Under the pieces are notes generated by a model, which saw only the letters and a program-made list of their open reading frames with translations, had not been told where the DNA came from and ran no database searches. From Acetofilamentum sp. (GTDB lineage Bacteria > Bacteroidota > Bacteroidia > Bacteroidales > JAFGXI01), in the NCBI GenBank assembly GCA_020720565.1, contig DYOK01000089.1:1-5918 (forward strand): DNA of 5,918 bases, given 5' to 3'. This document shows positions 5,862-5,918 of the stretch, one piece after another (the stretch's first letter is position 1; each line of letters begins with the position of its first letter). A program made the translations under genes and the position numbers.

Positions 5862-5918
5862 ATTAATGTGATTTGAAGTTCTTATTGGTTTAAAAGGTCG
5901 ATAAGTTAATGCGATAAT

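Overview
The window suggests a Bacteroidota genome. Coding density is moderate and the spacers are AT-rich. Genes start after A-rich leaders without clear Shine-Dalgarno sequences. Two adjacent genes encode lipoproteins, and one of them carries two lamin-tail domains, an architecture common in this phylum. The genus cannot be read from the sequence. All five recognisable genes lie on the minus strand, so transcription runs from right to left.

In transcription order, the right edge (5748-5918) has no gene but holds a compound hairpin at 5802-5861. Next is a 501-residue lipoprotein with the symmetrical layout LTD-Ig-Ig-LTD (4242-5747). A 99-base spacer follows, containing a neat 10-10-10 hairpin. 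Then comes a 248-residue SdiA-regulated/YjiK-like beta-propeller lipoprotein that appears to start at TTG (3396-4142). Only 21 bases later is a 213-residue cytoplasmic protein (2733-3374) that reads as a divergent member of the CYTH/triphosphate tunnel superfamily. These last two are probably co-transcribed, and the LTD lipoprotein may belong to the same unit.

A 486-base spacer (2247-2732) follows and contains no gene. It holds two large foldback structures, at 2268-2400 and 2491-2582. Beyond it is a second, canonical CYTH protein (1770-2246) that closely resembles bacterial tripolyphosphatases such as NeuTTM. The last gene (15-1601) is a DASS/SLC13-type transporter whose two substrate/sodium motifs both depart from the usual Ser-Asn-Thr.

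The most unusual aspect is the density of inverted-repeat structures around the canonical CYTH gene. A perfect 19-base inverted repeat, each copy itself a small hairpin, brackets a segment of about 1 kb that holds this gene and both foldbacks. One copy overlaps the stop codon of the divergent CYTH-like gene. Two tunnel-fold relatives separated by this structured DNA, next to two envelope lipoproteins, may form a phosphate-linked neighbourhood, but that link is inference. No CRISPR array, tRNA, rRNA or transposase gene was seen.
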